A stretch of 64,000 nucleotides of DNA from Pisolithus tinctorius. Lineage: Eukaryota > Basidiomycota > Agaricomycetes > Boletales > Pisolithaceae. Shown piece by piece: positions 1-12,648 of this stretch. Below the pieces are notes generated by a model. The model was not told where the DNA came from and ran no database searches. It worked only from the letters and a program-made list of their open reading frames with translations. The position numbers were made by a program, and so were the translations under genes. Location: assembly GCA_024663395.1 (NCBI GenBank), contig JANFAH010000054.1, positions 248,001 through 312,000 of the forward strand. The letters run 5' to 3'. Every line of letters begins with the position of its first letter. The stretch's first letter is position 1.

Positions 1-639
1 CAAGGTCATTGCAGCCCGAAATTCATACACGTGTTTTTGGTCACTCGCAAATATCAAGTTTTGTGCCTCAGCTCTGTACTCCGCACCTCTGCACATCCGT
101 ATAAACTTCTAGCTACAGTACCGGCGGTTATGAAGTATAAGTCAGTTTATTCTGGGAAATTAACTGGTGGGTACTATGGGGTAGACTAAGTGCTTGCGTA
201 ATCGCGGGTGGACAGGGTGCCTGCCGTGCGAAACGGCCTTTGGCATGAAGGGTCGTGTAACCAGGTGACAGCATCTGTGAAGCAGCTGCGCGACGCGGCT
301 GTTGACGACTCTTTCGTACTTCAGCAAGCCCTCTCATTGGCCAACAAGTGTTTTACCGAGCGCGAAAGGAGCCTTATGACAAGTAACTTCCAAACGGAGG
401 CATCCATATGCTGCTCATCCCCTCGGGTAGTTTTGCAGATGAGTCAGTTGCCGCGTGCTAAAGCTGGAGATTCCGAAGCTGACCGAGGTGATCAAGGCCG
501 AAAGAACACCTGGGACCGAAATTACCAAATTAGGATGTCGCCAGCATCTGGAAAGTGAGTATGACAAATTATTCACCCGACCTGTCAGCAATTCTCCCTT
601 TTCGGGACCGTCCGTCAGCCAGTCGGGTTACGCTAATCT

Positions 640-648
640 ATCAGATAA
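640..648 (+). promoter_or_regulatory. GATA-factor (SREA/Urbs1-type) iron-response site
   Basis: The nine bases ATCAGATAA match exactly the extended consensus ATCWGATAA known for fungal iron-sensing GATA repressors (SREA of Aspergillus, Urbs1 of Ustilago). The site lies about 245 bp upstream of the sidA start codon, where repression of siderophore synthesis under iron sufficiency would act. The match is seen; the regulation is inferred. Confidence 0.6.
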
Positions 649-730
649 GATTTCCGCAACTGTAAGCCATTCGTCTTGGTCCCCACTCTACACATGCGTT
701 ACACGTTCGCCGAAGTACGTATCAAATTAA

Positions 731-739
731 TTATCGGAT
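731..739 (-). promoter_or_regulatory. Second GATA-type site, near-consensus
   Basis: On the minus strand this reads ATCCGATAA, one base from the ATCWGATAA iron-response consensus. It lies about 80 bp from the perfect site and about 150 bp upstream of the sidA start. Paired GATA sites are typical of iron-repressed siderophore promoters. Confidence 0.4.
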
Positions 740-891
740 ACACATCTCTAGCGGGGGCTCAATAGCAAAAGATTTTAAGAGGAATCTATCAGTATGTCCC
801 CGATTTCTCTGCGCTTGAGGTGGTCATATTGGCGTTCAAGTCACATACCTAGCCTATTTCGACTCTACACCCCTGCTCAGTGCAATTTGTT

Positions 892-2828
892 ATGCCTACC
901 CAAGAAACCATATACGATGTCATTGGACTGGGATTTGGGCCAGCCAATCTTGCGGTCGCTGGGGTTTTCGTAGAGAGGGCAGGTCGAGTGAGTACCATCT
1001 ACCGATTGGCGTTCCAGCTCATTGGCTCACTGGAGCGTGAAGTCCCTTGCGGTTCCCCTTTCGAAAGTTCTGTTTATCGAAAGGCAAGAAGGGTTTGGGT
1101 GGCATCCAGGTATGCTGTTACCCGGCGCTCGCATGCAGATAAGGTGCGCCTGTGGTTAAGTTCCATCCCGAATCTATCCCTTATCGAAGAGCAATCAGCT
1201 TCCTGAAGGATCTGGCTACCCTCCGGTCTCCACAAAGCGAGATCACTTTTGTATCATACCTACATTCGCAGAACCGCCTTTTAGACTTCATCAACCGTGG
1301 TAGTAACTTTCCAACGCGCAAGGAATATTCGGACTACCTGGCCTGGGCGGCACGTTTCGTACAAGGTAAAGGTGTCACGGTTGTCTATGGCGAGAACGTG
1401 GTTGGTGTCTGCAAGAAAGATACCAAAACAATCGAAATACAGAGCACAGTCTTGTCGACCGGAAAACGTGTCGCACGGTTGACTAGTAAGGAAGATATAT
1501 TAGCCTGCGAAATCATTCTTACACTTCCGCTTAAGAGAACCTCATTATCTCACCGGGCGGCGAACCCCGGATACCCAAACCTTTGGAGAGCATCCAGGAC
1601 CAATTAATGGGGCGTATCATCCACAGTTCGACATACTTGATGTCTGTGGAAGTGTTACTGAAATCGCTGCAAGGCGAAAACTCTTTGGGACGGCCGTTCC
1701 GTATAGCTGTTATTGGTTCTGGTCAATCCGCAGCGGAAGTGATATTGGAGCTTCGTTCCCGGTTACAGTCAGTAACCCATACAAGCGAAGACAACCACAC
1801 ACTCGATATGATCATTCGAAAAGGGTCTCTTAAGCCTAGTGATGACTCCCCATTTTCGAACGAAATCTTCAACCCAGATGGTGTGCTGATACAAGAGAAG
1901 AGAGTCAACATTCATAACTGACCTTAGTTTCAGATACCGACATTGTTTTTGGCCTGCGGAGTTCTTCTGGCAGGCATCGCATACGCAAGGAGTACGCGAA
2001 CACGAATTATGGTGTAGTTAATCACCAGACGCTGGAACGGGTATGGATTAGTTTTGGTTTCGGACGAGAAAACAGCTCACAGAGGCACAGTTGTACGAAA
2101 TACTTTATGAACAGAAACTAGACGATGGGATTTATAAGCGTACCGGATCCCTCGTGCCGGAAAAAATCCCAAGAATTAATATTCTGCCTTATTCCGAGAT
2201 CCTGTCTGCAGACGTCCACAACCTTGAGGGACGTCGGGCGAGCGGAAATAAGCGACCAGGACCAATTTCCGTGACAGTGCAACACACTCTCACCCACCAA
2301 ATTTACCAGAAAGTGTATGACGCTGTCATATGCGCAACTGGCTATGAGAGGAAGCGTTGGCTACAGCTTCTGGCGTCATCCAACATCGGCAAATACTTTG
2401 ATCTAGACCCAGGGACACAAGAAGATGTTCGGCTGGATGTGGAGACGGGTCCCGAGGAACGTGGAATGGCGGGCGAGCTGTTGACGTCCGAGTCGGTCGA
2501 TCACATTGCCGATGACGAAGGTAACTCTGGTGGAGGCACCACAAGCACAGGGCCTAGTACGCCAATAACCCCCCAGAGCTCGGTGGAGGTCCACTTTCCG
2601 AAGAGGCAGAAAACGGTGCATATCTCACGGGCATATAGGCTCCTTCCAAAACCTCAGGATCCAAACGAGTGCCTCGAGGCTCGAATTTATGTGCAAGGGG
2701 TTGCAGAGGAAACTCACGGGCTGAGTGATACCCTTTTGAGCGTTGCCGGTGTGCGGGCAGGAGAGATCGTAGATGACATATGTTCCGGTCTCAACGATGT
2801 GGGACTCGCGGCTCCAAGAGCTCTGTGA
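892..2828 (+). CDS. sidA: L-ornithine N5-monooxygenase (siderophore biosynthesis)
   Basis: Hydroxylates ornithine at N5 using FAD, NADPH and O2, the committed step of hydroxamate siderophore synthesis. The N terminus has the FAD-binding motif GLGFGPANL; a second Rossmann motif, [10 protein letters not shown], lies near 1717 for [13 protein letters not shown] and the family tail [11 protein letters not shown] precede the stop. I place introns near 990-1040, at 1144-1198, at 1486-1535, at about 1881-1932 and at 2041-2084; joining across them restores family sequence such as [14 protein letters not shown] followed by [12 protein letters not shown]. The ATG at 892 is the first in frame and sits just before the FAD motif. 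An S/T/G-rich insert lies between about 2440 and 2600. The first intron is the least certain. No NRPS or acyltransferase lies on the right, so any siderophore cluster would have to extend left of the window. Confidence 0.88.
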
Positions 2829-3170
2829 AGGTTTGTGGGGTGCCGAAGTTGTTCTGAAGAAAAGGGACAATCATCAGTAGTGGCGTGTAGATTGATCGAT
2901 ATTCGATAGTCATGACACCCTGTTAGGACATACTGTGGTATGATGAGTCGCAACGAAAACGCGTACGTAGGTGGGTTGTTCTTCCATTGTCCACAATAAA
3001 CGTAGAAAACGCGGGGTGGGACCGACTGTCACTCACCACATGATTTGTAGAGGCGTTCAACACCCCTGCTATTGCCCCGCGTTCCACTTAAGGTAATTTT
3101 TGCATACGCTACCAGCATCGAGGGTAGTTTTCTCACGGTCTCTTCTGCCTATTACGCCCAAGGCATAGCA
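2829..3170. other. Intergenic
   Basis: Region between the sidA stop and the RLP24 start. Nothing coding or repetitive was recognised; it should hold the 3' end of sidA and the RLP24 promoter. Confidence 0.5.
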
Positions 3171-3959
3171 ATGCGCATCGAAAAATGCTATTTCTGCTCG
3201 ACAAACGTCTACCCAGGGCATGGTAAACCGATTCATTGAGCCAAAAAGAGGCTACTAAACTCGGAACAGGGTCTGCTTTTGTCCGTAACGATGCCAAAGT
3301 ATTTCGGTTTTGCACCTCCAAGTGAGTCGGATTCGTGGCACCAGGAGCCATCTCGTTAACGGGATTGTCAGATGCCACAAAAATTTCAAGTTAGTGGCAC
3401 CTCATGGTCTGCTTCTTCTGGCTTATTGATGATGGATTTAGAATGAAGCGCAATCCTCGTAAAGTGAGGTGGACGAAAGCTTTCCGCAAGGCCCACGGCA
3501 AGGAGATGACTATCGTGAGCAGGTCATCCTCCGTGTCTCTGAGCCGGCTTGGTACATTGATTTCTAGGACTCGACCATTGACTTCGAGAAACGCAGAAAC
3601 GTTCCAGTTCGTTACGACAGAGAACTTGTACAAACTACTATCAAGGCAATGAAACGTGTTGAAGATATCAAAAAGCGCAGGGAACACGCATTTTGGAGGC
3701 AGAGGTTAGTCTTGTCGCATCATCAAAGGGTAAGTCCGCTCAACATTACTTTGTTAGGATGGCTGTCGCCCGGGAAAAGAAACGTGCATATCGTGCAAAG
3801 AAGGCTTCAAAGGCTGTCGCGTCGGTCAAGCTCGTGGAACCCGTGGCTGTGGAGACTACACGGACAGCAGGAGCGCTGGAAAAAATCAAAGTACCTGTCA
3901 AGGGCAAGAGTTCTCTCATACAAGGGGAAGGCCGATCGATGCAAATGGATGTCGACTGA
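3171..3959 (+). CDS. RLP24: Ribosome biogenesis protein RLP24
   Basis: Nucleolar placeholder for ribosomal protein L24 in pre-60S particles; in yeast it recruits the AAA ATPase Drg1 for cytoplasmic maturation. Five exons are visible. The first encodes [18 protein letters not shown], the second continues [14 protein letters not shown], giving the L24-type zinc-binding cysteines. The third begins CHKNF and continues through [20 protein letters not shown]. Exon 4 carries [20 protein letters not shown], and exon 5 begins [17 protein letters not shown]. The C-terminal extension after the L24 core distinguishes RLP24 from RPL24. Introns are about 50-70 bp with GT...AG ends. The start is the first ATG and fits the family N terminus. 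The gene looks intact. Confidence 0.9.
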
Positions 3960-4123
3960 ACTCATCCGTCTATCATGGTTTCCACTGTTATTTGTCTGTC
4001 GTTTACATGGTTCATGGGGGTCAACAGGAGAAAGACTGTATGTCAGCTGGAATGTATCTTCACGGTACCTACAACATGCATGCCTGTGAATATATGGCTA
4101 TAGTACAATGTGAATGCGACTAA

Positions 4124-7100
4124 TTAACGGTGCTTGTACTTGGCTTCATTCTCATGTCGGACATCCGGATCCAATGTATTATGCAAACCCAATAAAGTCT
4201 TGCTGACAGCTTCAGTGGCACCGATCATCGGCTTCAGCACCGCAATGGGAACCGCTCGTACGACAGCACGGATAGCCCCCTTGAGGTAACGTTAGTGACA
4301 TTTCTCAAGGGAACGTTGCTTACTGACCTCGTTTCCGGAGCGTTCATATACTTCCATAGGTACTGCCAAAATCGTTTGTGCTGCCGAATGTACTCCCTTT
4401 CGCAGGCTGCGGTACGCCGACTGGACACCTTCAGCTACTCCAGAGGGCTGCGCTGCGTATCTACTGATGAGGTCTTCTTGATCGTCCTCCGTAATGTCAC
4501 CTTCGTATGGTATTTGTAGAGTTTCGGCGGTGACGGGATTCCTGAAGTGACCACCAAGCACGTTCTCGGTTTCCTCCAAAATGACTTGTGTACCCGTAGC
4601 AAGTCGTGCGCCCAGCTTGATAGTTTCCATCGCTGTGGATTGAACGAAGGCTCTAGTACCCTTCTGTATCCCACGCAGTATACGTCCATCTTTCTTGTAT
4701 TGGGCAATTGGTAGGAGAACGAGGTCGGCGACACCCGACCCCACATTTACTACGGAGCGGATCGGAGCCACGCCAGAGATGACATCGACAAGTTGAGTAG
4801 CTTTGACGTCTGGAGTCCATAGGTCATTCAGGGTATCGAAGAAACGTGCCCATCCAGTAATCTAGTCATCAATAGGTCAGCCGAAAGCAAATTCGCAGTA
4901 GTCCGACACACACCCCATGCAAAGTCAGGTGTCGCAGAGTCATTTCCGCACCATCGAAATGGAAAAAGTTCATCAGCTCTATCGTCCTTCCTTCGCGTAA
5001 CGCTCGGTAATCCACACGCCGTGGCTTGTAGTCAAGTTTAATGTCCACAGGGAAGACCTCAGCATGTTCTAGAAGCCAGGTCAGCCAGCCCTTCTGGCGG
5101 AAGGTAGTAAGATTTCACGTACGGAAGTATGTTTCTTCGTTGCTGCTGGTTTCATCGGGCGTAGCAGGGCTTTCGGGGTCCTTAAAGGCAAAGAACTTCT
5201 TGAAGAAATCGAGTGCATCCTGGTCCACGTACAATCGCAAAGGCAGAAGTTTCGCCTAGGTCTCTGTCAATAATCGTATGACAAACAATTAGAAAACACA
5301 GATACCCGAAGTCGCGCTTCCTCTGTTGCATGGTATGGTGAAGGGTGCACGGTTAGCAGTTCAATCCGAGCCATATTGGAGCCAGTTTCTCTTATATTCC
5401 CTCGCGAATCCGCCCGTAGAGCTGTAAGGAATTTCCTCCAAGTCGACGTCTTGATATGATCGAGAATCTCTGCATCCTTGACCAGGATTAGCGTGCGTGA
5501 AACTAAGGTCCCTCCAGGGCGATATCTGTCCACTTCTACATTCATTCCGGAAAGGCGGATTTCAATTGAGGGCCCCTTGGATCTCAAGAGGTGCTTTCCG
5601 TGCACTTTCTTAAGGGGAACTCCTGGCTTTCCTGGTGAGGCTGGGTGCAACGACTGCCACGAGCCTTCTGTCCCAGATTCGGCGACTTCGTCTAATTCGT
5701 GATCGATTGCGGCAAGGAGAGTATCGGGATCCATATTCTCCAGATCCTGTTCAAGTCCGATGTGGATAGAGTTAAATAGCATTGCGCATGTTTCCTCTTC
5801 TATCGGTTCTTGAGCCTGTCCTGTCGCAACAAGCTGACGGATCCGCGCCAGCTTCTTACGCATTTCCTTGATTTCCTTTTCGATTATCTTGCGCGTGCGA
5901 GGCCAATCATAGCCATCATGCAAAGAGAGCGTAACATCTGCATCATGCACTCGCACCTGTAAGGTGGTGCTCAAATGGCTGAGATACAAGATTAGCGCAT
6001 CTTCAGGTCAGCTCTTGAGTTTCAATACCTGGCATTTTCCGAGCCGTCGGGAGTGATAGTGTCAAAGTAATGTTCCGTGAAATTGAACTTCTTGAAAATT
6101 CGAACCGTTTCCCCTCCTACGTTCGAAACGACACCGGTTTCACCTGGCACAGGGGTGGTACGACCACTTTGCTCTTCGGTATTGAACTCCTCTAGGTCGT
6201 CGTCCCTTAATTCACGAAGGCCCGCAGCGGCACCAAATGACGCGTCCAGGTAATCAAGATTTGCGGGAAGATCGTCGCTGATCATGTCTGCAGTACTCCC
6301 AACTTCGGGAACACGCCTAAAAGCGTTTTCGTCGAGTGAAGCTTTGCAGCAGCTGAGCTTTTAACGTCCTTCAAATGCGGACTTTTCCTACCTGTCAACC
6401 GATGGTTGTCATTCATGGAAAGCGTTCCTGGAATTTGCGATACAATGTCAGAAGGTCTACAAAGTGGTTAGTCACTCGTCACTGCTCCCAGAGCAACGTA
6501 CCTGTCAATCTCAGCGTCCTTTCTATTTGGCAGCAGGTGACTGAGAAATCCCGTGAATGCGCCCAGAGTGTCTGCGCAGAGGTATATCCGAAGCTCAATG
6601 CGATCGATCGTCACCTACGAGATTTATCATCAAGGTGAACCGACAAGGTGGAGGAACTACACCAACGTTTGTGTCAGCAGGTAGCCCGGGGTTACTGCGG
6701 CGCAGAGACAAGTGACAATTTGATACGTCAGCGACTAATGCGAACCCCAAGTCCTGTGGAGATATGATGACTGCACGAACATACAAACCATTGCTGATGA
6801 TATACCTTCCACATCCTAGGGCCGAGCCCGGCTGGCTTGCGAGGCGACTTGGAAGTTTCGGATTCGTCTTCGATATTGTCGATTACGAAAAGATGTAGGG
6901 ATGAAATGCCCAGCTTGAAGCCAGTCTCCAAAGAATTGCCAATTAGCTCGGTCAAAAAATCAGCTTCTCCGATGTGCACGACAAGTGCACCAGGATATTC
7001 GGGAGCTTGCAACCGAACCGAGACGTCAATTACCGTCATGCTAAACACAGTTCGCTCAGAAGGAACCACTGATTCAAAAACCTGTAAATTGTGAGTGGCC

Positions 7101-10100
7101 GCAGGTCTCAAAGTCAATGAGTCCACTGACCCCCGGAGGAGCCTTTGCAAAAGCGGCTAGATCGGCAGTGAAACATGGGTTAGGCGGTACATGGCAAGCA
7201 ACTGCACAGAGCGATAATTTGATCTTGGAATCTTTGACGCTAGTTTCTGGAGCCACCAGAGATATGACACGAATCTTGATCATTGGCTTGGGAACGGCAG
7301 ACTAGTACAACGTAAATTTTGCTAACGTAGAGGCTGGACACCCGACTCACTAAGGTACGAGGCGCTGCAAGAACCACCAAAGGCACATAATTTCCGGCGC
7401 TAGTTGTATCCGCAACGCGCAAGTCCATAATGCTAGTCGTGATAACGGTCTGATCCTACCGAATCGATGACTTAGCAAAAATGCCGAATGTACAAAGCAT
7501 TCTGAATAAAGACAAACCTTCCCGTCAGGCTTCATTTCAATTAGTGCATCGATATCAGATGCCTGTATGTCAAATGGTCGCGAATTGCGCGAGCTCTGGT
7601 CGCAGCGAGGTAACAAAATTCGAAGAAGGGCTACAAGGGCATAGTAAGCAAGAGGACATTGCCACCATTATCTTTGTTACCTTCGGTTACATTCACTCTC
7701 ACGACAATCTCACCACTGACCGCATGCGGTCTATCGCCGGTAGAGTCATCTTCACTACTTCGACGACTACCTCCGTGACGCGATCTTGCGAAGAAGCGGC
7801 TTCCGATGAGGCTCGGGTTCTGACTGACGATCGCCTCCTTCCCACTATCGGCGCCTGCCATACAGTGGTCAAATAACTGAGCAACGTCGTCCACCCAATA
7901 CTGAACGCCGTCAAGGGTCTCCTTCTCGAGCATCACATCGATCAACGGGATATCGACGGTTAAGGATGGCCGGCTCGGAAAGGTTCCACCCTCGCGGCTC
8001 GAGATGTTTGCCCTTGAGAGCAAGAGGCACACCGGAATTACATCCACGCAGGCATCTGTGGCCAAGAGCGTATTCGTGTGTACATCTCCAGCGCTCGCTG
8101 GCATATACCCCAATACTATCAAGGTCCTGGCTAGAGTAGCGCCAACCGGCGCGTACGCAATAAGAACCTCTTGCAGTTGCACGGAGCATATGGCATTCTG
8201 CCGACCGTGATCAATAGCAGTCCGTGGGAGTGACTGTAAACCTTCGGAAAACCGGATTGACGGTTTTGAAGACACCGGGTTGTTGGACACCAATATGTCA
8301 TGTATGTCAATAAGAAGGCAGCCTGAACGAGGAAGTTGGCCCGGAGGGGAGAGGCATCGAACCTCCACCCTGATCGTTGGGCACGAGAGGTTGAGACTCA
8401 GGCCAGGTGCACTTGAAGCCTTCCGGTAATAGATGATCACCAGTGAGTAGTGAAGGATAAACGCCTTAAAGTACACAACTTACCTTCCGTCTTGCAGGAT
8501 GTGCTGGCTGGTCCACAGATTTCCTGGAGCCCCTGAACTCCGTTAAATTGACACCATAATCCATCCTTAAGTTGAGATCATCGAAAACAAATTTTTCGAG
8601 ACGCCTTCTCTCCAACTCTCTTTGTTGTGATGATGTGGAGGCGGGCTTGCTACGGACATATTCATCATGGACATCCTTGTCACTGAAATCATGATCCAAA
8701 GGAGTCGACTTTCTTGCCTCAGCAGAGGGGCCTCTCTCGCTCTTGGATTGAAACATAGTAGACGACATCACCTCATTGACAAAATTCAACAACAAGCCTC
8801 CGTCCAAAATCATTCCAAGATCCAAGAAAAAATGGAGCGGCGCCACTCTCACATGGAGGCTAGAAGCGTCAGAGGTTGACAAACAGCCAGTAACTTGGAT
8901 CGCAGAGTGAAGTCTCTCTTCGTCAGATGTTTGTAAGGGGGTGTTCACAAAGGGATTCGGGGATGAAGGTACGTCGCAAATTTTGTGGGTAGGGCTGCGG
9001 ATCCTCCCAGACCTATTTCCAGACTTCGTACGCCAAGTTGATAACCTCATAGAATTCCCGTTATGCTTTTCCTGAGTCCAATCTACGACATCGAACAATG
9101 GAAGATGGATGGAAGGCGGTTTTTCGGAATTAAAGGACGGGCGGTAGTGGGTTGCCCTCTCCAGAGTGGCAAGGTAGCGGTCAGTAATCAATATAGGCGA
9201 AGCAACCTGTGCATCTCCGGCAGTGGAAACGGCATGAAATGCGAGTAACGACACATCCGAGATCGAGGCCCTAATGCTTGCAGGTGGACTCTTGTTGTCG
9301 GGCGTGGCAGCTAAAGGGGTGCTAGGAGATGATGCAGAAGGATGGGGTAAGCGAAAGTGTCCGGTAATATTTTCTTGAAGGAGTCGCACGTAGGCACAAC
9401 ATAGGCGTGGTGGGATGAACGGGTGCTCGAAATAAGGCGAGAGCGTGTCGGCCTGCGCATCGCAAGGCTCGGAAAGCAAGATTACTACAATTCCCCGGAT
9501 ATTGATACTTGCACTCAATCCAAGTGTTACTATTTTCGAGGGGCGGGAAATTTGTTCGATATCGAACGTTGGAGGCGATGAATCTGATCCACACGCGTTC
9601 ACCAAGTCCATAAGCATCCGAAGATGACAAGCACGGAGAGCACACGCCATCGTGCCAGCTGAGACGGTCAAGCAAAGAGTCTCAGGTGGCTCGTGGATTT
9701 GGTGACGGGCTTCATCAGGAGTGGCCGAGCGCGCCTGATCTCTACTACAGGCTTTGTCCGCATGACTGTGGGTTGAAGGGGTTGTACTTAACTGGATTGT
9801 TATGGGTTGAGTACCAAGTGACAGAACGAGGTCAGGATCTGTCTCTTGTGACAGGGCCTGAATAGTCGAGTTCTGGGGTTGCGGACGTGTTCCGTGATAA
9901 CCAAGAGGAGTAGCGGGTTCTACTGACTGTTGACATTCAGTGGCTGCCCGAGTGCCAGTTGACATGACACTTTGGTACATGTCACTCGATATAGAACTAG
10001 CGGAAGATGGGGGCCGAGGTGGTAGCATAGCAATGGATTGCGACATCATCATTTGCGTGTCATCATCCAGAGAGGAGGAAGATGACTTGCGTGATAGAAC

Positions 10101-11133
10101 ATCACCAAAATGTCCCTGGTTACTCTTCGGGGAGTTGGAAGATATAGACACTGGTGAGATCGTTGGAGAGTCGACGTGTGGCCGAAGATTACGTGACCTG
10201 ACTGACAATCCTGAGACGGTTATCGTACGAACTTGTCCACAGCGTTCAGCACGTGCTTTATGGCCAGCCGATGACGGCGAGCTTTCGGCTGCAGGAGGAT
10301 GTGGTGCACCAGCAACGCCCTCGGAATGATATCGGACCTCCGGGATGGTAAGGGTAAAGCTAGATTGTCCGACATGAACAATCGTGACCTTCGTATCGAG
10401 AGCCGAAAATGAGAAGCGCGAGAGCAGGTGTTCGATGAAGGTCGCAAAAACCGGCACCCCGGCAGGCTCGCCGTCCGCGCGTACGGTGCCATCCATGTCC
10501 CTCTCCATTTCATCGCCCTGATGCTGAGCTGAGGGGTCAAAACCTCCAGGGACATTCTCGATTTCGTCAGCCTCTAGCTGAGGAATAGGCTTGGATTGCA
10601 ATGATTCGCGCAATGTCGCCTCTTCCCTTGGTGAAAGCTCGCGGTGGACAAAAGACTCTGCTACAGATAAAACAGATTCCGAAAGACCTGGGTTGGACGA
10701 ATATGGCGGAGCTGGAGGAGAAGTGTGTTGCTCCGTCACGAGGAGGGTAAGGCGAAGTGACCGAACGTGCAGCCCAACATTAGAGGTGAGCGGATTTGGG
10801 AATGGGACGTGAACGGTGACCCCGGATATAAAGCCATCGTGAAGGCGAAACGGGAGTCCTACGAGCAAATCGTTGATAGCCTGCAAGTTTGTGTTAACGT
10901 GGACGGGATCTGAGGCGAAGTCATACCTGCTCGTCTAGCTCGAGGTCAGTCACATGCACTGCTCCAGATCCCAGCTGCGAATCAATCTGATGGAGATCAA
11001 GTTGCCCAGGCTTGAGGAACCGACCGAGAGTTTTCCTGAGCACAAAAGAGAAAAACCGCCGCTGAATGGAGGCAGGAACCCCGAAATCAAATGCCGGAAA
11101 ACCAGAAAACCAAGATGAATACCACGAAGACAT
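4124..11133 (-). CDS. ATG2: Autophagy-related protein 2 (lipid transfer, phagophore expansion)
   Basis: Rod-shaped lipid-transfer protein that moves lipids from the ER to the growing phagophore with Atg9 and Atg18. The first exon (10921-11133) encodes the chorein-type start, including [21 protein letters not shown] long exon (8466 to about 10875) covers the central low-conservation part, rich in S/T/P. The last third holds the strongly conserved Atg2 C-terminal block: [56 protein letters not shown], and finally the stretch ending ENEAKYKHR before the TAA. The 7.0-kb span fits a protein of roughly 2,000 residues, usual for the family. Between about 4800 and 8460 the gene is broken into many small exons whose exact borders I did not resolve. 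No disabling change was noticed. Confidence 0.88.
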
Positions 11134-11413
11134 GGTAGTCTAGAAGTATGAAAGTCACTGCTAAATTGAATGCTGCAGAGCAGCAGTGTCACACCGATCA
11201 CCCAGACAGGTTGGCGGTGTGGTGGCAGGGGCTTTTGACCTGACCGTAGACCACCTCAGCGCGGCTAAAATCGGCAACTAAAGCCCCTGTTGTTCGCTTA
11301 TATAAACTCCACTCAGAACTTTGCACAGCAGTAACTGGAGGTCAGGTAACCATTCAACAGACCAATACTTATAAAATGATCTGGTGTTAATTGTTTCTGT
11401 GATTTCTAATTAA

Positions 11414-12509
11414 TCAGTCCCTAGGGGTAATAATGACATAGCCATCATCCAAGGGACTGGTAAGGTATGCTTCATTCAACAGATAGTAGACAGCATCCCT
11501 GCAACCAATGAGAATATTCTTTGATGTACAAAGAGGTCTTTTACTTACACAAATTCTGCCTCACTGCAGTTATGGAGACCTTCTTGGATATCTGCCAGGG
11601 ACACTAACTTGTTATCAAACCCACTAAGTTCTTGTACTGCTTGTAGGATGAATGTTGCAGCAATAGGCACAGAGGTATGCTCCCAATCTTCTTTACCCTT
11701 GTCTAGCACTAGTGATGCTAGTTGGTGCATCTGCACCTCAATGTCCAGGTCCTCTGGTGCCCTGACACTTTCAATGACTGAATGCACTGAGACATGGGGC
11801 CCTGACATGGTTCCCATCAATTCACCAGGATTCTCAGGGGCATCCTTGGGTTGCTGATAACTAGTCAGCCATGTGAGAGCATGTAGAGTTGGCACCCTTA
11901 CTGGTATATCAGAGGACCCAGACACATGAGCATGCATGGCAGTCAGGGCATGAAAGATAACCTGATGAAAGTCCAGGACCTTGTGGACCTGAGTCTCTGC
12001 TGGCAAGTCCAAGAAAATATGTCTTCTGAACATCCTGAGCTTTGCAGTGGCTTCTATGTAGGATCCCACACTTGACAGGATATCAATCTCATCCCAAGCA
12101 TATGTTTTCATTCACTCACAGTGCATTATAGGTATCTCTCTCCCTCTGTTCTTTCAGAGGTGATTGTTTTTTTTTGACACTCAGAAGTGGCTTGAAGGCT
12201 GTGATTTGACCAGTCCCATCTTCAAGTGAAAACTTGCAGTTTATTGTTCCTTCTTCCATGGACACCACATGTGCAGTAATTGAAACCTGAAGTCACTTAC
12301 TGACCCTGTACTGAATCACGAAAGAGCCAACAACCTACCAATCCAATTTTCCTCCCATCAATGAAGAAGGCATCCTGGTCAGAGCTGTGTTCAGCATGGA
12401 GGATTTGAAAGATTGTGGTAGGGAGGACTGAGTCATTCCACTCCCCAGAGGAGTCGGTGCATGATACGATGACAATAGGCTCTTCAGCATGGTCACTTTC
12501 ATATTCCAT
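11414..12509 (-). CDS. Diverged RPA32-like protein (tandem paralogue of RFA2)
   Basis: Not recognisable from any single open frame, but spliced it follows the RPA32 layout throughout. The N terminus has LPTTIFQILHAEHSSDQDAF, matching MTIHQLLNAHQAHADADW of the neighbour. After an intron comes an OB-fold segment, VSITAHVVSMEEG then FSLEDGTGQITAF, matching VTIVAHIVSV then YILDDGSGHIEA. Next are SYIEATAKLRMF and FHQVIFHALTAM, then a C-terminal winged-helix-like part ending DAVYYLLNEAYLTSPLDDGY. The first intron falls at the same codon and phase as in RFA2, and the next near the same place. All inferred introns are about 50 bp with GT...AG ends and keep the frame. The gene is more AT-rich and much diverged, with aromatic and basic positions changed. 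It could be an alternative or stage-specific RPA subunit, or a Stn1-like factor, although the N terminus is RPA2-type. Confidence 0.72.
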
Positions 12510-12648
12510 GTTTGAGCTAACGGTGCAAGATGAAAGATCAAACGACAGTTCAGCAGCGCAGCACCCACTTAGGCGCTTCACAAACATGACACGACAGCCA
12601 CTACCACTGCAACTAACATAAAGACAACGGCAACAGAGTACAGATAGA

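Larger units (their letters stand above)
1..891. other. Intergenic / upstream region of sidA
   Basis: I see no gene I can support here. Short open frames exist at about 208-730, but they start on weak codons, overlap in different frames and show no recognisable domain. The 3' part is AT-richer and holds two GATA-type sites listed separately, so this is best read as the regulatory region of the siderophore gene that follows. A 3' exon of a gene lying left of the window cannot be excluded. Confidence 0.5.

Noticed and set aside
208..730. Overlapping plus-strand open frames upstream of sidA
   Set aside because: They lie in different frames, start on non-ATG or weak contexts, contain no family sequence, and overlap the GATA regulatory sites.
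8340..8370. tRNA T-loop-like string (ATCGAACCTCC)
   Set aside because: Lies inside ATG2 coding sequence and no acceptor or anticodon stem pairs with it; no tRNA gene was found anywhere in the window.
12415..12621. Plus-strand frame opposite the RPA32 paralogue
   Set aside because: Antisense shadow of the spliced minus-strand gene.
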